From Polyangiaceae bacterium (GTDB lineage: Bacteria; Myxococcota_A; Polyangia; Polyangiales; Polyangiaceae): a stretch of 64,000 nucleotides of DNA. Below the pieces are notes generated by a model. The model ran no database searches. It was not told where the DNA came from and saw nothing but the letters and a program-made list of their open reading frames with translations. Made by a program: the position numbers and the translations under genes. Of the stretch, positions 25,594 to 33,051 are shown in pieces (the first letter of the stretch is position 1; every line of letters begins with the position of its first letter). Location: the NCBI GenBank assembly GCA_015075635.1, contig JABTUA010000004.1, positions 1 through 64,000 of the forward strand, read 5' to 3'.

Positions 25594-26975
25594 CGGAACC
25601 CCACTGTCGGAGCCAGGACGTCGTTCTTGGACCGGAGCGGCAGTCGCGAGGCCGAGAGCGCGGCGTTCCAGCTGCCGCCGCGGGCCGTGTTCTGGAGGTT
25701 GGTCGCCCCGGGGCAGCGCGGATTCCGCAGCACGCGCTCCGCCTGCCAGCAGCCCTCGGAGTACGAAACGAAGGCGTCCAGAGTGAACTCCCTCACGCCT
25801 CCGGTCAGATCCACCACACCGTCCCGCGTGACGTCGCCGAGACCGTTGCATGCGGCGCTCGCGAGGTGCGAGCCGACGGGCTCGATGCCCACCCCGTCGC
25901 ACTCGGGCTCGGAGGTGATGTCGAGGCTACTGCGCGCCATGCTGGCGGCGCAGCACGGAGCCGAGCCACCCCAGGCGTACAGGTGTCGCTGACCGCGGCC
26001 GCGGGCCGCGTATTCCCACTCGGCTTCGCTCGGCAAGCGACCGCCCAGGAGCTCGCAGGTCTTGGCCGCGTTCTCCCATCCGATGCAGTTGAGCGGCAGC
26101 TGATCGTTCGCGTCGTCGTCGGGCCCGCGCCACGTACAGAATGAGTAAGCGGAGTCGGGGTCGGGATTCTGCAGCATGGGCGCGGCACCCGTTACCTTCC
26201 CCGCTTTGACCAGTGCCCGGTAGCGCCCGACGGTGAGCTCGTGAGTGTCCATGAAGAAGGGCGAGATCAGGACCGGTCGCAATGGCGTCAGCGCCTCCGG
26301 CTCCGGGGTCAGATCGACGATGGTGGTGTCGCCCAGCACCGCGAAGCCGCCGGGGATGCACAGAGTGTCAGGCGCGGGCGCACGCTTGCACTGCTCCGCC
26401 CGGGCTCCCGGCCATGTCCCAGCTTGAGTAGCTGGGGTGGCGTCGATTCGGATGACTCCAGAGGCGGCGGGTGCCATCGGCTGGTCGGCGTCGATGCACG
26501 TGGTGGCCGGCCCCAGGAAGCTGGGGGCTGCACCGCGGCAGCTCGCGTCCACCACCACGAGAGCTCGCTCGAGCCCGGTGGGAGCAGGCAGCTCCACGGC
26601 ACGGGCGATGCTCGTCTCCGCGAGCGGGACCGACTCACCCTCGACGTTCGTGCTGAACAGCCCTCGGTAGACCTGAATGCGGAGCCGCACGGGTTGATCC
26701 GTCGCGATGCCGAAGCTCACGGGCCAGTCGCGCTCGTCCGGGCGCACGATCGTCTCGCTGGCAATGGTCTGGTTCTGAGCGTCGAGGACGTCGATCTTCA
26801 GCGTGTCCACGCTGGCGTCCGCGGATAGACTCGGGTCCAGAGCCAGCTGTCCGACCAACGGCGCGGTGGTGTCCACCACGACCACGTACTGCGGGCGAGG
26901 CTCGACTTCTTCGCCACACCCGGCTGCCAGAACGACCGTGGCCAGGGCCGCAAGACTCCGCCTTCCCCTGCGCAT
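25572..26975 (-). CDS. SUMF1/FGE-fold lipoprotein (paralogue 2), first gene of the kinase operon
   Basis: 467 aa from the ATG at 26975 (MRRGRRSLAALATVV with lipobox LAAGC). The in-frame extension upstream overlaps the divergent lipoprotein gene and is rejected. Same two-domain layout as the next gene: an N-terminal beta domain (DTLKIDVLDAQNQ, PVSFGIATDQPVRLRIQVYRG) and a SUMF1 domain with LCIPGGFAVLGD, ELTVGRYRALVKAG, LNCIGWENAAKTCELLGGRL, PSEAEWEYAARG, GGVREFTLD and ARGGSWNAA. The FGE catalytic cysteines are missing. Tandem duplication with divergence is evident. Promoter should lie in the 87-bp gap to the divergent Cys-rich lipoprotein. Confidence 0.87.
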   Translation of the reverse strand: MRRGRRSLAALATVVLAAGCGEEVEPRPQYVVVVDTTAPLVGQLALDPSLSADASVDTLKIDVLDAQNQTIASETIVRPDERDWPVSFGIATDQPVRLRIQVYRGLFSTNVEGESVPLAETSIARAVELPAPTGLERALVVVDASCRGAAPSFLGPATTCIDADQPMAPAASGVIRIDATPATQAGTWPGARAEQCKRAPAPDTLCIPGGFAVLGDTTIVDLTPEPEALTPLRPVLISPFFMDTHELTVGRYRALVKAGKVTGAAPMLQNPDPDSAYSFCTWRGPDDDANDQLPLNCIGWENAAKTCELLGGRLPSEAEWEYAARGRGQRHLYAWGGSAPCCAASMARSSLDITSEPECDGVGIEPVGSHLASAACNGLGDVTRDGVVDLTGGVREFTLDAFVSYSEGCWQAERVLRNPRCPGATNLQNTARGGSWNAALSASRLPLRSKNDVLAPTVGFRCAYDDS

Positions 26976-27062
26976 CCGCGCGGTATTGTTCGTCGGTGCT
27001 CGCGCCGGCACAAGCCCCTTGCCGAGCGCGCCAGTGGCGTGTCCAATCGCCGCAGGGGAAGC

Positions 27063-27953
27063 ATGCTGCAGAGATTGACCGCGATCGGCCTTCTGGGAGC
27101 CGTGCTGGGGGTGGCGTGTGGGAGCTCGAGCTCCGATGACCCTGGCTCTGGCGGCAGCGGCGGCACCGGTGGGTCGGCCCAGAGCTTCGGCGCGAGTGAT
27201 TGCGGCCAGTGCGTCGCCTCGAGCTGCGCCTTGGAGCGCAGTGCATGCGGCGCCGAACCGGCTTGTGCCAGCGTTCTGGGCTGCATCGAGGCCTGTCCCG
27301 CGGAGGCAGGGGGCGGACCGATTGCGTCGTGCGAGACCGGCTGCAGCTCGCCCGCGGACGGACCGGCGAAGGCGGCCTTCGACGCGTACTCGACGTGTCG
27401 AGCCGCGGCGCCCTGCGCGGCCTGCGGTGCCGTTCAAGACGGCGGAGGAGGAGCCTCCGGCGCGTCGAAGGTCCTCGACCAGGAGTGCGGTCCGTCAACC
27501 AAGACGCACAAGTGTCTCAAATGCCTCGATGAGCAGTGCTGCAAGACCGAAGCGGCGTGCAACCAGAGTGCGGAGTGCAAGGCCGCCTATCAGTGCTGGA
27601 AGGACTGTCCGGACACCGCCTGCTTGGAGGCGTGCTTCGCGCAGCACCCGGACGGAGTGCAGCTCTTCCTCGAGCAGAACGCCTGCCCGCTCGCGCTGTG
27701 CGCGACGCCCGAGAGTTGCCTCGCGGATCCGGGGCCCGAGCTCATCTGCGACAACCAATACTGCCGCGAGCTCCGCGTCGCCTGCTTCGTCATCCTCGAC
27801 TGCTACCTGATGTTCAACTGCCGCGCGGGGTGCGTGGCGCTCCCGCTGGCGGAGCAGCCCACGTGCCTGACCAAGTGCGAGGAAGGTCGCAGTCAGGAAG
27901 CGCTGGACGCCTACGATGCCTGGGGGCTGTGCTCGGAGGCCAAGTGCCCGTGA
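27063..27953 (+). CDS. Cys-rich lipoprotein
   Basis: 296 aa from the ATG at 27063, preceded by AGGGGAAGC. Lipobox GVAC followed by a Ser/Asp/Gly linker. About 38 Cys are spread in motifs such as CGQCVASSCALERSACG, CLKCLDEQCCKTEAACN and CKAAYQCWKDCPDTAC. The pattern of ~50-residue blocks, each with a CxxC..C..C…C..C arrangement, suggests four or so repeats of a helical disulphide-rich domain seen in myxobacterial secreted proteins. Divergent from the SUMF1/kinase operon. Function unknown. Confidence 0.8.
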   Translation: MLQRLTAIGLLGAVLGVACGSSSSDDPGSGGSGGTGGSAQSFGASDCGQCVASSCALERSACGAEPACASVLGCIEACPAEAGGGPIASCETGCSSPADGPAKAAFDAYSTCRAAAPCAACGAVQDGGGGASGASKVLDQECGPSTKTHKCLKCLDEQCCKTEAACNQSAECKAAYQCWKDCPDTACLEACFAQHPDGVQLFLEQNACPLALCATPESCLADPGPELICDNQYCRELRVACFVILDCYLMFNCRAGCVALPLAEQPTCLTKCEEGRSQEALDAYDAWGLCSEAKCP

Positions 27954-28033
27954 ACGCTGGTCAGTGAACCGCCCACGGCACCCGACTTCGCGCAGCGCGC
28001 AGCGTTGGACCCACCCAGCTTCACACGCGCGCC

Positions 28034-29629
28034 TCAGAAGATGACCGTGAACGGGAGGTCGTGCGTGTCCTTGCCGCCGTACGCGCTGGTCTTCACGCCG
28101 TACATGATGCCGATGGCGCAGGTCGCGCGGGAGTTGCCGAGGTCCTTGGGCGCGACGATCACCCTCTTCGCGAAGCCGTTCGGCTGAATGGTCACCGTGC
28201 CCCCGATCGCCGCGGGGCCCGGGTGGCTCTTGCAGGCCGTGCCCGCCCACGTCGCCTTGGTCTGCACGGCGCTCTGCGCGGCGGCCGCGTTGTACGGGGG
28301 AAGCTCGGGCTCCGCCGCCGAGGCCGAGGGCACGGGCTTCGCGGCTCCGGCATCGGGAACGGGCGCGGTCGTCGCGCTGTGCGGACGAGGGGTCTTGGCG
28401 ACGGGCGCGGTCGCGCTCGGCGCGGGCTCGGCCGCGACCTCGGACGCGCTCGGCGGGAGCGGCGCCGCGGGCGGCGAGGTGCTGTTCGACGCCAGCGGCA
28501 GCTCGTCGCCGTCGCGGAAATAGAGGTAAGCGGCGACTGCGGCGATGGCGCCGAACACCGCGAGGAGGCCGGCCATCGACAGCAAGACGAGGCCCAGCGC
28601 GCCCGGCTTCTTGGGCCGGGTCGGCAGCGCCGCCACGGTGGTGGGCACGGCGGTGGCGCTGACCGGCGACGACGCGACGCTCGGAGCGCTGGGAGCGGGC
28701 GGCGGCGCGAAGCTCGGCAAGGCGGCCGCGCCGAGCACCTCGCCGAGGAGCGCGCTCGCGGCCTCGGCGGCGCTCGGGAAGCGCGCTGCTGGGTCCCGCG
28801 CGACCGCCCGCGCGAACCAGGCGTCGAAGCCGGGCGGCAACGTCACCGGCACGCCCAGCTCCCGCGCGCGCGTCGAGGCCGGCTCGAGCGGCTCGAACAG
28901 GACCTCGCGCATCAACTGCGGAACGGAGGCGCCGCCAGCGTTGCCGGCGCGCCAGTAGATCTTGCCGGTGGCGAGCCAGAACGCCAGGAGCCCCAGCGCC
29001 CAGACGTCGCTCGCCGGCGACACCTGGCTCCGGAGCTCCGTCTGCTCCGGCGCCATCCACATCGGCGTGCCCATGGCAGCCGTGGACGAGGTCTCCGCGC
29101 CCGCCGAGACGCGCGCGATCCCGAAGTCGAGCACCTTGACCATCATCGGGTGGGAGGTGCTCTGCGTGGTCGCCAGGAACACGTTCTCGGGCTTGATGTC
29201 GCGGTGCACGATGCCCCGACCGTGCGCTGCCGCGAGCGCGTGGCACACCGGGCGCAAGATCTCGACGAGCTCGTGGGGCGGGAGCGCCCCGCGCCGCGCG
29301 ACCCATTGGGCGAGGTTCTCGCCGGCGAGCAGCTCCATGGCGAGCCAGGGAACGCCAAGCACGGGATCGACGCCGGCACCCACGACTTGAACGACGTGGT
29401 CGCTCGGCACCATCGCCCCCACGCGGGCTTCGCGGCTGAAGCGCTCGCGCATGGCCGGATCCGCGACGAACGAGGGGTGCATGATCTTGAGCGCGCGCTC
29501 GCTGCCGGTGCTGAGCTGGCGCGCGACGTAGACGGCCCCCATGCCGCCCGCGCTGAGCAGGCGCTCCACCTGGAAGTCGCCACCGACGATGGTGCCGGGC
29601 GGGAGCTCCTTCAGCAGCGGATCCACCAC
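28034..29629 (-). CDS. Ser/Thr protein kinase with TM and extracytoplasmic C-terminal domain
   Basis: 531 aa, GTG start at 29629. Kinase domain ~15-285: LSAGGMGAVY, ALKIMH, HRDIKPENV, DFGIARV, GTPMWMAPEQ. A Pro/Ala linker, one TM helix (~352-375, LVLLSMAGLLAVFGAIAAVAAY), a second Ala/Pro linker and a ~95-residue C-terminal domain (PPYNAAAAQSAV to PFTVIF) with two Cys (TACKSH, ATCAIG). That last region resembles the AgmX/PglI-type C-terminal domain in layout (a-A-x-x-A…C…G-x-v-x-v…i), found in energy-transducing-like proteins; this is a tentative parallel. Confidence 0.92.
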   Translation of the reverse strand: MVDPLLKELPPGTIVGGDFQVERLLSAGGMGAVYVARQLSTGSERALKIMHPSFVADPAMRERFSREARVGAMVPSDHVVQVVGAGVDPVLGVPWLAMELLAGENLAQWVARRGALPPHELVEILRPVCHALAAAHGRGIVHRDIKPENVFLATTQSTSHPMMVKVLDFGIARVSAGAETSSTAAMGTPMWMAPEQTELRSQVSPASDVWALGLLAFWLATGKIYWRAGNAGGASVPQLMREVLFEPLEPASTRARELGVPVTLPPGFDAWFARAVARDPAARFPSAAEAASALLGEVLGAAALPSFAPPPAPSAPSVASSPVSATAVPTTVAALPTRPKKPGALGLVLLSMAGLLAVFGAIAAVAAYLYFRDGDELPLASNSTSPPAAPLPPSASEVAAEPAPSATAPVAKTPRPHSATTAPVPDAGAAKPVPSASAAEPELPPYNAAAAQSAVQTKATWAGTACKSHPGPAAIGGTVTIQPNGFAKRVIVAPKDLGNSRATCAIGIMYGVKTSAYGGKDTHDLPFTVIF

Positions 29630-29638
29630 CGCAGCATA

Positions 29639-29830
29639 TCAGGGCAGGGGCAAGCCCACGCGCACGAGCGAGGTGGCCATCGCGACCCGCGCGATCAGCG
29701 GCTCTCCGGGAACATCCAGGAGGAGCACCAGGTTGCCGCGGTCCGCGACGACCACGGGCTCGGCTGGCACGCCGAGCTCCGCTGCGAGCGCGCGAACCTC
29801 AGCGATGGCGGCGTCGGCGGACGGGGTCAC
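29639..29830 (-). pseudogene. N-terminal fragment of an aminoglycoside/choline-phosphotransferase-like gene
   Basis: 63 residues ending 9 bp upstream of the kinase start. The sequence VRALAAELGVPAEPVVVADR then NLVLLLDVPGEPLIARVAMA matches the start of phosphotransferase-fold (APH) proteins, where the NLV strand and the 'p-v-ARVA..t' strand form the small lobe. Full proteins are ~300 aa with a HGD and DxD catalytic site, all missing here. Either a relic truncated at the stop, or a small free-standing peptide leader of the kinase gene; the relic reading is preferred. Confidence 0.45.
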
Positions 29831-29915
29831 GGGCCGAGGTGACAGCCAGAGTCGGGTCGAGTCAACGGAAGCCGATTCTGCCTCGCGCGCCCCGAAGCGG
29901 TGCTACGGTCGCCGA

Positions 29916-30368
29916 ATGGCAAAGCCCGTGAAGAAGCGGCGCGCGACCGCGGAGGCAGAGGCGTCGTTGGCGGCAGACCCACGCCTGCAGCCCGGGAGCG
30001 CCCGAGGTTGGTCATCGGCGCAGGTGCTCGGTGTCTTGTGCGTCGGGCTCGCCGTCGGCGGCTTCGGCGGCTACACCGCGCGCGGCAGCGGCAAGACCGC
30101 GCAGAGCGCGGCGGCGCCGGCCGAGACGGTGGAGGGACCGCGCGTCGATCCTTCCGCGCCATCCGCGGCCGCGCCGCCTCCCGCCGCGGGCGCCGACAAG
30201 TTCGGCAGGCCGCCGGGCGACGAGCATTTCGGTCACGACCACCCGCCGGGCGAGGGCGCGCCGGGCGCCGCACCGGCACCGGCACCCGCACCGGCACCGG
30301 GCCCCGACGGCAAAGACTCGTTCGGTCGCGAACCGGGCAACGAGCACTTCGGTCACAACCATCAGTGA
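29916..30368 (+). CDS. Small single-TM protein with two FGRxPGxEHFGH repeats
   Basis: 150 aa from the ATG at 29916. A Lys/Arg-rich N-terminus precedes one TM helix (~40-58: VLGVLCVGLAVGGFGGY). The rest is Ala/Pro-rich and contains two near-identical motifs: KFGRPPGDEHFGHDH and SFGREPGNEHFGHNH, the second at the extreme C-terminus. The His-rich motifs could bind metal. No known domain. Its stop overlaps the convergent FAD oxidoreductase gene by seven bases. Confidence 0.6.
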   Translation: MAKPVKKRRATAEAEASLAADPRLQPGSARGWSSAQVLGVLCVGLAVGGFGGYTARGSGKTAQSAAAPAETVEGPRVDPSAPSAAAPPPAAGADKFGRPPGDEHFGHDHPPGEGAPGAAPAPAPAPAPGPDGKDSFGREPGNEHFGHNHQ

Positions 30369-31468
30369 GCGGCGTCGGCGCTCGCCGACATCCGGCCCGG
30401 AGCGAGCGCTGCGATCAGCGGGTCGTCGCCGCCGAGCACGCACTTCGCCAAGAGCGCGCCCGCCGCGACGCCGGCGGTGAGCCCGTGGCCGCCCAGGCCC
30501 GCCAGCCAGAACAGACCGGCGACGCGCGGATCCGCGCCGACCACGCTGGCCTTGTCGGGGGCGAAGGTGCGCAGGCACGCCCAATGGCGGCGCACTCGCG
30601 AGCCGGCGAGGGACGGCGCCATCTTGCCGAGCTTCTCCCAGAGCAGCTCGAGCGCGGCGGGGTCGGCGGCGGGCTCCTCCGCGTGCCAAGGCACCGCGTC
30701 GCCGGGGCTCGCGAGCAGCGTGCCCGACTCGGGGCGGAAATACGCGCCGAGCTCGGCGTCCCAGACCGTGGGCGCGCTCGGCGGCGGCATCACGTCGGGC
30801 TCGAGCAGCACCAGGTGCCGGCGCACCGGCGTCAGCGGCAGCGGCGCGCCGCAGGTCGCGCCGACCCCGCTGGCCCAGGCGCCGCCGGCGATGACCACGA
30901 CGTCGGCGCCGAACTTGCGCCCGTTGCTCTCGACTCCGGTGACGCGGCCCGCGCTGCTCGACACGCGCGTCGCGTCGTGCCCGAGCTCGATGCGTCCGCC
31001 ATGCCTGCGGATCTCTCGAGCGAGCGCAGTGGCGATGCCATGATTGTCGAGCACGCCGCCGCCAGGCACCCACAGCGCCGCAGTCGCGTGACCGCCCATG
31101 ACCGCCGGCGCGCGCCGGACGAGCTCGTCGCGATCGAGCCACTCGTGCTCGATGCCCACGCTGGTCGAGATCTCGCTCAGCGGCACCAGCGCTTCACGTG
31201 CGCGCGAGCTGAGCAGGAGCCCGTCTTGCCTCAGCCACTCTCGCCGCGCACCGCACAGCTCGTCGAAGAGCGCCGCGCTCCGGACCCCGAGCTCGGCGAC
31301 CGCCCGCGGGCTCTCGACCGCGCGATAGATGGCCGCGTTCTTCCCCGAGCTGTGCGCGAAGAGCTGCGCCTCGCGCTCGAGCAGCAAGAGCTCGCGCGCG
31401 CCTGCTCGAACCAGACCCCACGCTGCTGCGAGGCCGGCAATTCCACCACCGATGACGACGACCGACAT
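30362..31468 (-). CDS. FAD-dependent D-amino-acid-oxidase-fold (DAO) oxidoreductase
   Basis: 368 aa from the ATG at 31468 (MSVVVIGGGIAGLAAAW), which puts the Rossmann GxGxxG right at the N-terminus as usual; an ATG three codons earlier is possible. A glutamate-containing LLLLERE end of strand 2 follows. The middle has SSGKNAAIYR, then GGHATAALWVPGGGVLDNHGIA and VVIAGGAWASGVG; the C-terminus has GLFWLAGLGGHGLTAGVAAG, the typical DAO FAD-clamp. Members oxidise glycine, sarcosine, other amino acids or FAD-linked amines. No pathway context decides the substrate. It lies divergent from the heme A synthase gene across 82 bp. Confidence 0.85.
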   Translation of the reverse strand: MSVVVIGGGIAGLAAAWGLVRAGARELLLLEREAQLFAHSSGKNAAIYRAVESPRAVAELGVRSAALFDELCGARREWLRQDGLLLSSRAREALVPLSEISTSVGIEHEWLDRDELVRRAPAVMGGHATAALWVPGGGVLDNHGIATALAREIRRHGGRIELGHDATRVSSSAGRVTGVESNGRKFGADVVVIAGGAWASGVGATCGAPLPLTPVRRHLVLLEPDVMPPPSAPTVWDAELGAYFRPESGTLLASPGDAVPWHAEEPAADPAALELLWEKLGKMAPSLAGSRVRRHWACLRTFAPDKASVVGADPRVAGLFWLAGLGGHGLTAGVAAGALLAKCVLGGDDPLIAALAPGRMSASADAAH

Positions 31469-31550
31469 GAGAGGCAACGAGGGCGGCTTGACGCCCGTGA
31501 AATCCGCGGCAAAGCATACGCGCCCGCCGCCGGCTGGGCGACCTCATCTC

Positions 31551-32657
31551 ATGAGCAACGAGCCCGCCCGAGCCCTGCCCCGAGCCCGACGCGCCGTCGT
31601 CGTCTGGCTCTGGCTGTGCGTGCTGTCGCTGCTGGTCATGATCGTGCTCGGCGGAGTCGTGCGCCTCACGGGCTCCGGGCTCTCGATCACGGTCTGGGAG
31701 CCCATCGTCGGCACCCTGCCGCCACTCAGTCACGCGGACTGGGAGCGCGTCTTTGCGCTCTACCGGCAGAGCCCGGAGTTCCGCCACGTGAACCCGACCA
31801 TGGACCTCGCGGCGTTCCAGCGCATCTTCTGGCCGGAGTACCTGCACCGGCTCCTGGGTCGGAGCATCGGCGTGCTGGTGGCCGTGCCGTGCGTCTACTT
31901 CCTGGTCAAGGGCTACCTGGGCCGCCAGCTGGTGCGGCGGCTGGTGCTGCTCTTCGCCCTCGGCGGGCTTCAGGGGCTCATCGGTTGGTTGATGGTGGCG
32001 AGCGGGCTGGTGGACGCTCCGCACGTCAGCCACTACCGGCTCACCCTGCACCTCGGCATGGGCTTTCTGCTCTTCGGGTACGCCGCCTGGCTCGCCATCG
32101 AGCAGACGCTCGGCGGCTTCGTGGTCACGAACGGCTGGCCCAGGCTGCGACGCTCGCTCCTCGGGTTCACCGCCCTGGCCGCGCTCACCGCGCTCTCCGG
32201 TGGGCTGGTGGCGGGGCTCAAGGCCGGGCACGCCTTCCCCACCTTCCCGCTCATGGCCGGCGCCTGGGTCCCCGCCGGCCTCCTGGCGATGATGCCCGTG
32301 TGGCGGAACGGCTTCGATAACGTGATCACGGTGATGTTCCAGCACCGAGTGCTCGGGATCGCGGTGCTCGTGTTCGCGCTCGGGCTGGCGCTCGCGGCGC
32401 GCAAGAGCGGGGTGCCACGCCACGCCCGCGTCGCCTTCGATCTGATCGTGGCAGCCGTGCTCGTGCAGGTGACGCTCGGCATCGCCACCCTGCTGATGTT
32501 CGTCCCGGTCTCCGTCGCGGCCGCGCACCAGGGGAACGCCGCCTTGGTGCTCGGGGCTGCGCTCTACGCCAACTACGCCCTCCGCCGCTGGCCGGAGCAC
32601 GTCGAGCTCCCGGCGGACGTGCGGATCTCGCCAAGCGCGGTGCCGCTCGCCACCTGA
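31551..32657 (+). CDS. ctaA: Heme A synthase (CtaA/COX15 family)
   Basis: 368 aa from the ATG at 31551; the longer frame upstream is antisense of the DAO gene. Seven to eight TM helices. Signatures of COX15/CtaA: GGVVRLTGSGLSITVWEPI with TLPPLSHADW, then EYLHRLLGR (His ligand), LTLHLGMGF, GLVAGLKAGHAFPTFPLM, FQHRVLG and AAAHQGNAALVLG, giving the four conserved haem His. The enzyme hydroxylates heme O to heme A for aa3-type cytochrome oxidase in the cytoplasmic membrane. No ctaB or oxidase subunit genes are next to it. Length and motif set match the alpha/eukaryotic-type class rather than the short Bacillus type. Confidence 0.93.
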   Translation: MSNEPARALPRARRAVVVWLWLCVLSLLVMIVLGGVVRLTGSGLSITVWEPIVGTLPPLSHADWERVFALYRQSPEFRHVNPTMDLAAFQRIFWPEYLHRLLGRSIGVLVAVPCVYFLVKGYLGRQLVRRLVLLFALGGLQGLIGWLMVASGLVDAPHVSHYRLTLHLGMGFLLFGYAAWLAIEQTLGGFVVTNGWPRLRRSLLGFTALAALTALSGGLVAGLKAGHAFPTFPLMAGAWVPAGLLAMMPVWRNGFDNVITVMFQHRVLGIAVLVFALGLALAARKSGVPRHARVAFDLIVAAVLVQVTLGIATLLMFVPVSVAAAHQGNAALVLGAALYANYALRRWPEHVELPADVRISPSAVPLAT

Positions 32658-33051
32658 GGGCTCGCGGCCCCAGGAACAACGGCTCGCGCCCCCAACCCCT
32701 CAGCGCTGGCGGAGCTTGCGAGCGATCATGCCCAGCGGCTCTTCGACGAGCACTCGGCGTGCTGGCTGGCGCTCGTCCGGTTCGCGCAGGGCGATGTATC
32801 CGCGACGAGGCTCCACCCGGCTCGGTCCGGGCTGGACCGGTTGCCAAGCGGTTCCCGAATGCGAGCGCTGGCGCTTGGGTCGAGTCACTGGGGGCCTCCT
32901 TCGCGTCTCCGGTTGGCGGTTGCAACGCGCGTGCCCGAGCGTCGATTCCACGCCACCGCCGCAAATGCGCTGGCGCGCCGACAACCGACTCCGCGACCGA
33001 TAGCCGAGTGACGGCAACTCGCGTTCGGATCGTGGCGCCGCTGCCACACCC
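32658..33051. other. Intergenic stretch between ctaA and the dual radical-SAM gene
   Basis: No gene is supported. One minus-strand frame ending at 32700 reads PRRGYIALREPDERQPARR then VLVEEPLGMIARKLRQR, with coding-like composition and GC3, and may be the 3' relic of an unknown gene. No start, no recognisable domain and no terminator with a T-tract are seen. Confidence 0.4.

Noticed and set aside
24232..26975. Formylglycine-generating enzymes
   Set aside because: The SUMF1 fold is present, but the catalytic cysteines of the RGGS region are missing and no sulfatase is linked.
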